From Saprospiraceae bacterium (GTDB taxonomy: Bacteria; Bacteroidota; Bacteroidia; Chitinophagales; Saprospiraceae), in contig JAIYAP010000076.1 in NCBI GenBank assembly GCA_027488935.1, forward strand, positions 1 through 47,297: a stretch of 47,297 nucleotides of DNA, written 5' to 3'. The translations under genes and the position numbers were made by a program. The notes under the pieces were generated by a model that saw only the letters and a list, made by a program, of their open reading frames with translations, made no database searches and was not told where the DNA came from. Each line of letters begins with the position of its first letter. The first letter of the stretch is position 1. Of the stretch, positions 24,882 through 32,762 are shown in pieces.

Positions 24882-25637
24882 ATGGACCAATTCCAAGCAG
24901 GGCCAAACTTGATTATGGCCTGTCATTTCACGGGTATTTATGACGTAAACCGCAGCACAACCTTGCCAGACGATGATTTTTCGTTGGTTCAAGATTGGGT
25001 TGATTCTTTAGAGGCCCTTGGTTTGCAAGGCGTGTTATTTCACAATAATTTTTCTGCCGAAACGTGCGCGCGCCACCAATCGAGGCACGTCCAACTGCTT
25101 GAGGTCGCCTACCATCCACCGCTCAATCCCAATGTATTTCGGTATTTGGTGTACCGTGATTTTTTGGCGCAACAAGCAGATTTTGTACAAAACGTATTTG
25201 TGACCGATGTGGGTGACGTGGTCGTTTGTCAAAATCCATTTGTTGCGCCCTTATTTTTGGAAAAAGCCGAGACCTTGTTTTGTGGTGATGAACCTAAACT
25301 GCTGGGTGACGCCTGGATGCTAGACCATGGCACGCATTTACGTTCGAAAATAGCCGATTATAGGGCATTTGAAGCAGATTTTAAGGAAGCGACTTTATTA
25401 AATTGTGGTGTTTTTGGGGGCAATATTGCCATGATGCAGTCGTTTTTGGCAGATCTTTGCACCTTGCACACGACTTATAATGTGGATAATAAAACGGCGT
25501 ACACCGGCGACATGGGTGCATTTAATTACTTGGTTCGATCAAGGTATCATGCATCCATGTGGCATGGAGCGCCTGTGAACACCGTTTTTAAAAACTATGA
25601 GACTGCGCGTCGAGATTGTTGGTTCCGACACAAATAG
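24882..25637 (+). CDS. Probable GT-A glycosyltransferase-like protein
   Basis: A 251-residue protein. VFVTDVGDVVVCQNPF resembles the DxD segment of nucleotide-diphospho-sugar transferases (DVxDVxFxxxPF), and LLNCGVFGGNIAMMQSFLADL matches their NxGVxGG helix start. FCGDEPKLLGDAWML and AYTGDMGAFNYLVRSRY are further conserved-looking segments. The second Asp of DxD is present, so activity is possible. It forms a two-gene unit with the GT2 gene upstream and ends 4 bp before the convergent stop of the TonB-receptor gene. Confidence 0.65.
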   Translation: MDQFQAGPNLIMACHFTGIYDVNRSTTLPDDDFSLVQDWVDSLEALGLQGVLFHNNFSAETCARHQSRHVQLLEVAYHPPLNPNVFRYLVYRDFLAQQADFVQNVFVTDVGDVVVCQNPFVAPLFLEKAETLFCGDEPKLLGDAWMLDHGTHLRSKIADYRAFEADFKEATLLNCGVFGGNIAMMQSFLADLCTLHTTYNVDNKTAYTGDMGAFNYLVRSRYHASMWHGAPVNTVFKNYETARRDCWFRHK

Positions 25638-25641
25638 GGGA

Positions 25642-28074
25642 TTATCCCTTGATGCGCCTTGCTTCCTCTGCAGCAGCGGTTTGGCGTTGGCGGGCCGATT
25701 TTAGAATGTTGTTGCCAAACGTATTCGTCCAACTCAACATGATCACCCTTTCGGCAAATTGGAACGATTCATTGACCCGCAAATTGCTTTCAGGTTGGTT
25801 GGTCACCCCAAACCAATTGGAAGACAAGAACAAATCGGTGGCATTGAGGCGCAGTTTACCCCATTTTTCGCCAAAATCCTTTTGAATGCCAATGTTTGCA
25901 GCACCGGTTGCCCGCCACCGCGCTACCCCCCAGTATCCGGGAGAATTGTAGTTTCCAGAAACCTCCAGCATAAAGTTATTGGGAAGTTTGAAGGAATTTA
26001 CCAGGTTGAAGCCATAATTGGCATTGGATAGTTGAATGTTGCGGCCGTCTATTTTTAGGTTGGTTTCTGAATGGTTGAGAAAGAAATTGTTTTGGATATC
26101 CCAAAATTTGGTCGGATGCAGTGGAAAGGAGAGGTTGGCGCTCCACACTTTGGCATTGGTTAAGTTTTGTGGTCGACTAATTTGGCGGTTGGATTTGGCA
26201 TCCACATAAGGTACGAAAGCAGTAGGGGCGTCCTGAAAACTATAGGCAACCGAAAAATGGAGCGATTTTATCCCGTAATCCAGGCTGACAGCATCGGTAA
26301 ACGAGGGTTGTAACGCCGGATTTCCCCCTTGTAAAGTGGTAGGATCCGAAAAAATGAGCCAGGGTGCCAGCCATTTTATTTGTGGACGGCTAATGCGGCG
26401 GCTATAGGAAAAGTTGAGTGTTTTCGTTTCGGTCAGTTTCCGACCAATAAACAAACTCGGGAACCAGGAGCCATAATTGCGGTCTACCACATTGGGCATT
26501 TCCACCGAACCGAGGTTGGTATTGGTATGTTCGTAGCGCAGACCACCTTTTACATCTGTTTTGCTGTCTAGTATGGCGGTAAAACTGACATAAGCGCCCG
26601 CAACATCTTCATTCAAAATGAATACCGAGGTTTGTTCTGGCATGACAATCCAGTCGCCCGAAAGCGGCAAACTATCTACCCGAACATCATTTTCGAAATA
26701 TAGCACCGTCCATTTTGCACCCGTTTCCAGGTTGAATTTTTCACTAAAACGGTAATTGTAATCGGCTTTTCCGACCGCTGCACGGATGGGTGTTTTTTTG
26801 TTGATGCGCAATTGATACTGCGGAACAGCATATCCGGCGCCGTCTATGTTATTGACAAAATATTGGCTTGGATTGTCTATATTATACTGAATCACATCTG
26901 CATCCAGGTTCAAGGCGGCCCGTTCGGAAAAGTTGTGGGTCAGGTTCGCATTGCCAGAAAACGATTGGTTGTGGTTGGTTTCGGAATTGGGCATGAGCAG
27001 GTGCGCTTGTTCCACGCCATTTTTCTGATAAATAATATCGTTGGAGGCGCGCATGTACCAGTTGCTGTCGAAAAATGTACCCAACACCCCTACAATAGTT
27101 TTTTTGGATATTTGATAATCGGCACCGATGCTGGCGTTGTGCACGCCCGTTGGGGTAAACGGTCGTCGGCTGATGGTGGAGGTTTCCAGGAAATCGGTGC
27201 CGACCTGTACGCCGCGGTAGTTGGTAAATTTTTGTGGATTGATGTTGTAATCGTAGTTGTAATTTCCGAATACGTTTACCTTGTTTTTTCGGAAATTGAA
27301 ATAACCGCCTGCGCCGTATTTTTCGGCAAATCCGTACCCGATGTTGGCCGAATAGCCGCCATTGAACCCGTCATCGGCCGATTTTTTAAGCACAATATTG
27401 ATGATTCCGGCATTTCCTTCCGCCTCAAAATTGGCAGGCGGGGTATGGATGAGTTCGATGCGGTCGACATTGTTGGCATTCATGCCTTGCAACATTTGCA
27501 CCACGGCCTCGCCGGGCAGCCGCGAAACCTTGCCATTAATCATAATAACGACCCCTTCTTTACCGACTAAGGAAATGGTTTTGGACAATCGGTTCACCTG
27601 CACACCGGGCGCGCGCTGCAAAACATCGATCACATTGCCCCCGGCATCATTGATGCTGTTGGCGACGTTTACGACATTGCGATCAATTTTTACTTCGAAT
27701 GGGGGGCGTTTACCCACCACCGTGCCTTCTTGCAATAAGACTGCATTTTGTTCAAGGGTAAATACGCCGAGTGCTTTAACATTTGCGCCAGCATCTACCC
27801 GGAAAATGCTGCTATTTAAGGGGGCAAAACCATACATCTGCGTTTCGATGCGGTAGGCACCGGGTTCTATGGCCTCAATTATAAAACGACCGTCTAAGTC
27901 TGCAATCACCCCTTTTACGAGTGTGCTGTCACTTGCCTGCAACAGTAAGACAGTCGCTTTGGGAAACGGTTGTTTTTGGGGATCTAAGATTTGGCCTGTA
28001 AGTTGGGTTTGGGAAAAAATTGCCTGGTAACAGCAGAGCATGGCCAGGATGACAAGGGTCAAGGAGCGTTTCAT
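25642..28074 (-). CDS. TonB-dependent outer-membrane receptor
   Basis: An 810-residue protein. Signal peptide MKRSLTLVILAMLCCYQAIF, then a carboxypeptidase-regulatory-like domain (LTGQILDPQKQPFPKATVLLL, about 25-110), a plug domain (NSINDAGGNVIDVLQRAPGV, ending in IINIVLKKS) and an outer-membrane barrel of the OMP_b-brl_3 type with repeated aromatic strands. The start at 28074 is chosen to give the signal peptide. It imports or recognises an unknown ligand using TonB energy. No SusD partner follows, so it is not a classical SusCD pair. It is divergent from the phosphonate-type dehydrogenase gene 426 bp away, which makes a shared substrate possible but unproven. Confidence 0.9.
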   Translation of the reverse strand: MKRSLTLVILAMLCCYQAIFSQTQLTGQILDPQKQPFPKATVLLLQASDSTLVKGVIADLDGRFIIEAIEPGAYRIETQMYGFAPLNSSIFRVDAGANVKALGVFTLEQNAVLLQEGTVVGKRPPFEVKIDRNVVNVANSINDAGGNVIDVLQRAPGVQVNRLSKTISLVGKEGVVIMINGKVSRLPGEAVVQMLQGMNANNVDRIELIHTPPANFEAEGNAGIINIVLKKSADDGFNGGYSANIGYGFAEKYGAGGYFNFRKNKVNVFGNYNYDYNINPQKFTNYRGVQVGTDFLETSTISRRPFTPTGVHNASIGADYQISKKTIVGVLGTFFDSNWYMRASNDIIYQKNGVEQAHLLMPNSETNHNQSFSGNANLTHNFSERAALNLDADVIQYNIDNPSQYFVNNIDGAGYAVPQYQLRINKKTPIRAAVGKADYNYRFSEKFNLETGAKWTVLYFENDVRVDSLPLSGDWIVMPEQTSVFILNEDVAGAYVSFTAILDSKTDVKGGLRYEHTNTNLGSVEMPNVVDRNYGSWFPSLFIGRKLTETKTLNFSYSRRISRPQIKWLAPWLIFSDPTTLQGGNPALQPSFTDAVSLDYGIKSLHFSVAYSFQDAPTAFVPYVDAKSNRQISRPQNLTNAKVWSANLSFPLHPTKFWDIQNNFFLNHSETNLKIDGRNIQLSNANYGFNLVNSFKLPNNFMLEVSGNYNSPGYWGVARWRATGAANIGIQKDFGEKWGKLRLNATDLFLSSNWFGVTNQPESNLRVNESFQFAERVIMLSWTNTFGNNILKSARQRQTAAAEEARRIKG

Positions 28075-28500
28075 TGGTTTAAAAGATTTATTGGTTTTAA
28101 AATGGGTACTTTCTGGGTTAACACTCAAAGGTATAAATACATTATAAAGAAGTGTTTAATTCTACATTATTATGCAGTTAACTTTGGCAATCATACTAAG
28201 TGAAGCGGGTAAGGCTGTACCTTTTGGCATACAAAGCGCTGATCGTTGATCTATGGGTTGCGCTACAGCCATTTGGTAAAGTCGGCTTTTCTGCTTTGTT
28301 TTGTCGCAACCACCTAACAGTTCATTTTCAGGTCAGTTTTCGGGTTAATTAGGTGATTAAGGGGCGCTTTTTTCGCAAAAACCGCTTTATAAAGGAATAA
28401 ACGGCCCACAACCGGGTGCCACCGGGCTACTTTGAAGTGAATTTCATATTTATTTAATGTGCTTTTAGCCCCGCGCAAAAGCCAACAAACTTGGTCAAAC
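28075..28500. other. Divergent intergenic region without a gene
   Basis: A 426-bp region between the TonB-receptor and the dehydrogenase genes. I see no credible open reading frame. It contains the receptor's likely promoter (28126-28133) and a short hairpin (28364-28385) with GCG/CGC and TTTTT/AAAAA arms around TCGC. Such a long divergent gap suggests regulatory sites for both genes. Confidence 0.7.
28126..28133 (-). promoter_or_regulatory. Bacteroidota -7 promoter element of the TonB receptor
   Basis: Read on the minus strand this is TACCTTTG, a perfect TAnnTTTG -7 element, 52 bp upstream of the receptor ATG. A good -33 TTG at the expected spacing is not obvious. Confidence 0.5.
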
Positions 28501-29586
28501 ATGCAAACCAGTTCCACTGCGGTCTTTTACGACCATGCGCATCCTTTCGAATTGAAAGACCTTCCGGTGCCGGAATTAAAATCGGGCGAAATTCTGGTGC
28601 GCAACGAATATACAACGCTTTGCAGGAGCGATATTTACACCTACACGGGTCGGCGCATCGAAAAAAATCCAACTATTTTAGGCCACGAAATCGTGGGAAG
28701 AATCGCGGCTTTTGGTCCCGAAGCAGTTGAAGACGACTTAAGTGGTGCAGCAATGCATGTGGGAGACCGCGTAAGTTGGGCCATTTTTTCCAGCAACCCG
28801 GATGCGGAAATCTCCAAAAGGGGTATTCCACAAAAAGCTGATGATCTGTTTAAATACGGGCACGAAAAACTGACCGAAACCAGCACCTTGCATGGTGGTT
28901 TGAGCCAGTACATTATTCTGAAACCGAATACGCCGATCATGAAAATTGATGAAAAGGTGCCATTAAAGGTTGCTGCCATCATCAATTGTGCGGTTGCAAC
29001 CATTGCAGGGGGCATGCGGGTGGCGGGTGATGTGCGGGGTAAAAATGTATTGGTTTCGGGTGCGGGTATGTTGGGCATGATCGCTTGTGCCATGAGCAAG
29101 GCCCAGGGCGCAGCTACCGTGGTTGCTTTGGATATTCATGCGGAACGCCTGGAGACAGCCCTTCAGTTTGGGGCTAACCTTGGATTGCCAGCGGATGGTG
29201 ATTTGCCGGCATTAATGGAAAGCCATTTTAGTAAGTTGAAGCCCATTGATGTAGTGATCGAGGTGAGCGGCGAAGCCACCGCGATGGAAAACACCCTTGA
29301 ATTGATGGGTATTGGCGGAACTGCAGTTTGGTTGGGGGCGACCTTCCCGCAGCGAAAAATTGGCGTGGATGCGGAGAAAATTGTACGTAATTTATACAGC
29401 ATCAAGGGTTTGCATAATTATAACGGAGATGATTTTATCACAGCAGTCCGGTTTATCGAGCAACATTACCAGGATTTTCCATTCGCTGATATGATCCATG
29501 ACCATTTTTGCTTGGATCAGGTAAATGAGGCTTTTGAATATGCCCTTAGCGCCAATCCTTTCCGGGTTGGGGTGCGGATTGGGTAG
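28501..29586 (+). CDS. Phosphonate-associated zinc alcohol dehydrogenase (HpnZ type)
   Basis: A 361-residue medium-chain dehydrogenase. The start at 28501 is chosen because MQTSSTAVFYDHAHPFELKD is a normal family start. Catalytic-zinc ligands are present: Cys41 (LCRSDIY), His62-Glu63 (LGHEIVG) and Cys163 (INCAVATIAGG). VSGAGMLGM near 183 is the NAD(P) Rossmann loop. KYGHE, SIKGLHNYNGDDF and FRVGVRIG resemble the subfamily named for its place in phosphonate-degradation operons (TIGR03366). The four-Cys structural zinc loop is absent: residues 94-116 contain no cysteine. Phosphonate genes downstream (phnZ about 5.8 kb away) support a role there. The substrate is unknown, perhaps a phosphono-alcohol or -aldehyde. 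Confidence 0.85.
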   Translation: MQTSSTAVFYDHAHPFELKDLPVPELKSGEILVRNEYTTLCRSDIYTYTGRRIEKNPTILGHEIVGRIAAFGPEAVEDDLSGAAMHVGDRVSWAIFSSNPDAEISKRGIPQKADDLFKYGHEKLTETSTLHGGLSQYIILKPNTPIMKIDEKVPLKVAAIINCAVATIAGGMRVAGDVRGKNVLVSGAGMLGMIACAMSKAQGAATVVALDIHAERLETALQFGANLGLPADGDLPALMESHFSKLKPIDVVIEVSGEATAMENTLELMGIGGTAVWLGATFPQRKIGVDAEKIVRNLYSIKGLHNYNGDDFITAVRFIEQHYQDFPFADMIHDHFCLDQVNEAFEYALSANPFRVGVRIG

Positions 29587-29595
29587 CCCTTGGGA

Positions 29596-29739
29596 GGTGA
29601 CACCTTGGGAAGGTGACACCTCGGGGAGGTGACACCTCGGGGAGGTGACACCTTGGGAAGGTGACACCTCGGGAAGGTGACACCTCGGGGAGATGACACC
29701 TCGGGAAGGTGACACCTTGGGAAGGTGACACCTCGCCAA
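29596..29739. repeat. 16-bp tandem repeat array with GGTGACACC cores
   Basis: Nine contiguous 16-bp units of the type GGTGACACCTYGGGRA (Y and R vary; unit 7 has GATGACACC; the last is degenerate at its end). Each core, GGTG-A-CACC, is an inverted repeat. The array fills the gap between the dehydrogenase stop and the DUF5690 start. No spacers separate the units. The minus strand has no stop codon in any frame across the array, which creates long spurious reading frames there. Confidence 0.97.
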
Positions 29740-29769
29740 ACAAAAACGGTAGCAACACAACAAACAATA

Positions 29770-31089
29770 ATGAAATTCTTCGACACCAATAAAAAACTAC
29801 ATTTCCGCTCAGAGCTTGTATTCTCCTTGTTTTGCATGTTTGCGGCTTTTATCACCTATTGCAGCATGTATGCATTCCGAAAGCCATTTACGGCCGGAAC
29901 TTATGCGCATTTATCGCTTTGGGGCATCGATTACAAGATCGTATTGATTACTACACAGGTATTTGGATACATGCTGTCCAAATTTATCGGCATCAGGGTA
30001 ATTTCGGAAATGAGTCCGCACAAGCGGATTATGAATATCCTGGGCCTGATAGGTATTGCGTGGGCTGCCTTGTTTCTTTTTGGGATCACGCCTTATCCAT
30101 ATAATTGTATCTGGTTGTTTGTCAATGGATTGCCTTTGGGAATGATTTGGGGATTGGTGTTTGCTTTTTTAGAAGGCAGGCGCAATACCGAGTTATTGGG
30201 TGCGGCCATGAGCATTAGTTTTATTGTAGCTTCAGGTTTGGTAAAAGCAGTGGGTAAATATTTGATTACCGATTGGGGTGTTGCCGAGTTTTGGATGCCG
30301 TTTGGGGTGGGTTTGATCTTTATCTTGCCCTTGTTGCTGGGGGTGTGGATGCTGGGTAAAATGCCCCCACCCTCGCCGGAGGACATCGCTTTGCGTACAG
30401 AGCGGGTACCAATGAACAAAGAACTTCGGAAAGCATTTTTCAAAACATTCGCGCCGGGCATTATACTGCTGATTATCGTGTATATTTCGCTTACGATTTT
30501 CAGGGAGTTGCGCGATAATTTTGCCGTAGAAATTTGGTCTTTGCTTGGTTATCCAAATACGCCTCAGGTGCTGTTGACGGCAGAAATTCCGATTGCAGTG
30601 GGTGTTTTTGCCATTATTGGGGCCATGATTTTCATTAAAGATAATCGAAAGGCTTTTTATGCCAACATCGGCATTGTACTGTTGGGTGGTTTGCTCCTGA
30701 TTTCCGCAACCGCTTTATTTCAGGCAAAAATGCTGCATCCTGCGGCGTGGATGATCCTGGCTGGATTTGCCATGTACCTCTCTTATGTGAGTTTTCACAC
30801 GATGTTGTTTGAGCGCTGGATCGCTTTGTTTCAATACAAAAGCAATATTGGCTTTTTAATGTACGTCACGGATGCGTTTGGGTATTTGGGCAGTGTAGGG
30901 GTGCTATTTTATAAAAATTTTGGCACCAAAGAACAGAATTGGCTAACTTACATTACGTATGTTTCCTATATCGTTGGGGCAATTACGGTCATTTCGACGG
31001 CCATTGCGTTCTTTTATTTCCGGAATAAGGAAATCAGGCTGGGATTGCGGAAGCCGCTTAAATCGGCTCAAACAGGGCTTCCATTGTGA
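29770..31089 (+). CDS. DUF5690-family membrane transporter (MFS-like)
   Basis: A 439-residue integral membrane protein with about twelve hydrophobic helices (for example LVFSLFCMFAAFITYCSMYAF, IILLIIVYISLTIF, WMILAGFAMYLSYVSF). It resembles the uncharacterised DUF5690 family of Bacteroidota, which has a major-facilitator-like layout with a central cytoplasmic loop (MPPPSPEDIALRTERVPMNKELR, about 210-235). The ATG at 29770 is chosen since the upstream open frame is repeat array. It follows the HpnZ-type dehydrogenase in the same direction, and I recall such genes near phosphonate genes in other Bacteroidota, so phosphonate uptake is an inference only. Its 3' end overlaps the convergent gene by 22 bp. 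Confidence 0.8.
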   Translation: MKFFDTNKKLHFRSELVFSLFCMFAAFITYCSMYAFRKPFTAGTYAHLSLWGIDYKIVLITTQVFGYMLSKFIGIRVISEMSPHKRIMNILGLIGIAWAALFLFGITPYPYNCIWLFVNGLPLGMIWGLVFAFLEGRRNTELLGAAMSISFIVASGLVKAVGKYLITDWGVAEFWMPFGVGLIFILPLLLGVWMLGKMPPPSPEDIALRTERVPMNKELRKAFFKTFAPGIILLIIVYISLTIFRELRDNFAVEIWSLLGYPNTPQVLLTAEIPIAVGVFAIIGAMIFIKDNRKAFYANIGIVLLGGLLLISATALFQAKMLHPAAWMILAGFAMYLSYVSFHTMLFERWIALFQYKSNIGFLMYVTDAFGYLGSVGVLFYKNFGTKEQNWLTYITYVSYIVGAITVISTAIAFFYFRNKEIRLGLRKPLKSAQTGLPL

Positions 31090-31505
31090 TTTGATTTTGA
31101 ATTAGGCTTAGATTTCGCCCGCACCCGGTTGTTCTTGGGCAAATGCTCCAATTCTACCAAGCCCAGTACTTCGAGCAAGGGCGGAACATACATGCCAAAG
31201 CGGCCGCGAAATCCTTTTTTTAAGCCATACCAGCCACCGACCGGGTTTTCTGGAGAACGACCCCAGGCTTCTACGGTGCCAACCTTGGGTTCTTTGCCCT
31301 CATCGGCCGCACCCAATTCCATCCAGTCGCCGTGTGTTACCAGCATTTGATGCAGGTCTACCACACAACGCCAGTCGTAATGTAAGGTGGTGGAACCTAC
31401 TTTACATACCAATATGTTTTTATCGGTATCGTGGTACATCGTATATTCGGCTGTACCGGGCGCTGTTTTTAGTGCCCATGGGTTTTCTTTTGTTCCTTGA
31501 TCCAT
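31068..31505 (-). CDS. Conserved hypothetical protein (possible DUF6855)
   Basis: A 145-residue soluble protein. I recognise the pattern from unnamed Bacteroidota proteins (MDQGTKENPWALKTAPGTAEY, HGDWMELGAADEGKEPK, EAWGRSPENPVGGWYG, KGFRGRFGMYVPPLLEVLGL), but not a function. The C-terminal tail (KNNRVRAKSKPNSKSNHNG) is basic and low in complexity and lies partly over the end of the transporter gene. No catalytic motif is clear. Confidence 0.75.
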   Translation of the reverse strand: MDQGTKENPWALKTAPGTAEYTMYHDTDKNILVCKVGSTTLHYDWRCVVDLHQMLVTHGDWMELGAADEGKEPKVGTVEAWGRSPENPVGGWYGLKKGFRGRFGMYVPPLLEVLGLVELEHLPKNNRVRAKSKPNSKSNHNGSPV

Positions 31506-31657
31506 TTTTTAATTTTTAGAAGTTTTTAAAGGCTGGTAAGATATTAAGCGCAATTTGAAATTGTCCTATCTGGCTTCTTGATATCTAAGTTAAATTTTAT
31601 GCACTCATTCGCAAATCGTACCTTGGCAGGTCATTCATTTAGTTTAAAAACCGACTT

Positions 31658-32677
31658 ATGTCCAACGCTCAAAAATACGCCCTCACAGCAGGCGATCTGC
31701 GCAATATGAAACGCCAGTATTTTGAACCCACGGCACCTCAACCTGGCGAAGTGCGGGTGGCCGTAACAGCGATTGGACTCAATTTTGCCGATATTTTTGC
31801 CATTTGGGGCTTGTACGGCGCTACGCCGAAAGGCGAATTTACCCCCGGACTGGAATATGCCGGGCGCATTGACGAAGTAGGGGAGGGCGTTACAAGTGTG
31901 CGCGTAGGCGACCGCGTGATGGGTATTACCCGCTTCGGGGCCTATACGACCCACCTGAATATTGACGCACGTTATGTATTGCCCGTGCCCGAAGCATGGG
32001 ATGACGCCACCGCTGCAGCCTATTTGGTGCAAACTTTAACGGCCTATTATGGCATGGCGACCCTCGGAAATTTACAAAAAGGCATGACCGTACTGATCCA
32101 CAGTGCCGTCGGAGGTGTTGGCCTGCAAGCACTCAAAGTAGCCAAAGCGTACGGTTGCTATACGATTGGAACGATCGGAAGCGCCAGTAAACAAGCATTC
32201 GGTTTGGAACAAGGTTACGACCAAATCATTGTACGTGGCCCCAATTTTGAACAGGATTTGCGTAACGCACTCGATGGCCGACCCCTCGAACTGGTGATGG
32301 ACAGTGTGGGCGGCGATTATTTCAAAATACCCTTGCGCCTGCTGGAACCGATGGGCCGCATCGTCGTTTTCGGCTCGGCGCGGTATGCCAGTCCGGGCAA
32401 CAAACCCAATTATTTGCACCTGTTTTACCAATTTATGACGCGCCCCAAACTGGATCCGCAGAAAATGGTAGAAAAAAATACGGGTGTCCTGGGCTTTAAC
32501 CTGATCTGGCTGTACGAACGCATTGAATTGATGCGCACGCTTTTACAAGAACTGGATACGCTGCAACTGACGCCGCCGCATGTTGGACATCTGTTTTCAT
32601 TTGACAAATTGCCAGAAGCAATCCTGTTGTTTCAAACCGGAAAAACGATGGGAAAAGTGGTGGTTGAAATAAAGTAA
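31658..32677 (+). CDS. Zinc-independent quinone oxidoreductase-like MDR protein
   Basis: A 339-residue medium-chain dehydrogenase/reductase of the quinone oxidoreductase (zeta-crystallin/VAT1-like) type. VRVAVTAIGLNFADIFAIWGLYG and PGLEYAGRIDEVG form the catalytic domain and lack the catalytic zinc Cys and His. VLIHSAVGGVGLQALKVAKAYG is the NADPH loop (about 145-165). DSVGGDYF and GRIVVFGSARY follow. It probably reduces quinones or enones with NADPH. It is in the same direction as the phosphoesterase gene 85 bp downstream, but that gene has its own conserved upstream element. Confidence 0.85.
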   Translation: MSNAQKYALTAGDLRNMKRQYFEPTAPQPGEVRVAVTAIGLNFADIFAIWGLYGATPKGEFTPGLEYAGRIDEVGEGVTSVRVGDRVMGITRFGAYTTHLNIDARYVLPVPEAWDDATAAAYLVQTLTAYYGMATLGNLQKGMTVLIHSAVGGVGLQALKVAKAYGCYTIGTIGSASKQAFGLEQGYDQIIVRGPNFEQDLRNALDGRPLELVMDSVGGDYFKIPLRLLEPMGRIVVFGSARYASPGNKPNYLHLFYQFMTRPKLDPQKMVEKNTGVLGFNLIWLYERIELMRTLLQELDTLQLTPPHVGHLFSFDKLPEAILLFQTGKTMGKVVVEIK

Positions 32678-32683
32678 AATCAC

Positions 32684-32745
32684 AACCTTTACTTAAACTT
32701 AAAACTGGTTCCGCCTGTCAGGTTCCAGTTTTCGCAGACCTTAGC
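32684..32745 (+). promoter_or_regulatory. Shared upstream element of phosphoesterase 1
   Basis: A 21-bp sequence (32684-32704, beginning AACCTTTACTT and holding the tandem ACTTAAACTTAA) is repeated exactly at 35252-35272 before phnZ. In both places ACCTTAGC follows after the same 33-bp spacer (32738-32745 here). ACCTTAGC resembles the Bacteroidota -7 form TACCTTTGC. Identity with fixed spacing in otherwise unlike DNA suggests a regulator site plus core promoter. Confidence 0.7.
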
Positions 32746-32762
32746 CAAAATCACAATTTGAT

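Noticed and set aside
26812-27570. A 252-codon plus-strand frame inside the TonB-receptor gene
   Set aside because: The minus-strand receptor is a complete, well-ordered protein; the opposite frame has no start context or family motif.
28459-28500. N-terminal extension of the HpnZ-type dehydrogenase
   Set aside because: MLLAPRKSQQTWSN adds nothing family-like, and MQTSSTAVFYDHAHPF at 28501 is the normal start.
29596-29739. The 16-bp array considered as a CRISPR array
   Set aside because: Units are contiguous, with no spacers, and no cas gene is in the window.
29392-29855. Several overlapping minus-strand open frames across the 16-bp array, with Pro/Ser/Cys-rich translations
   Set aside because: They exist only because the repeat unit lacks stop codons on that strand; the translations are the same 16-residue cycle in three frames.
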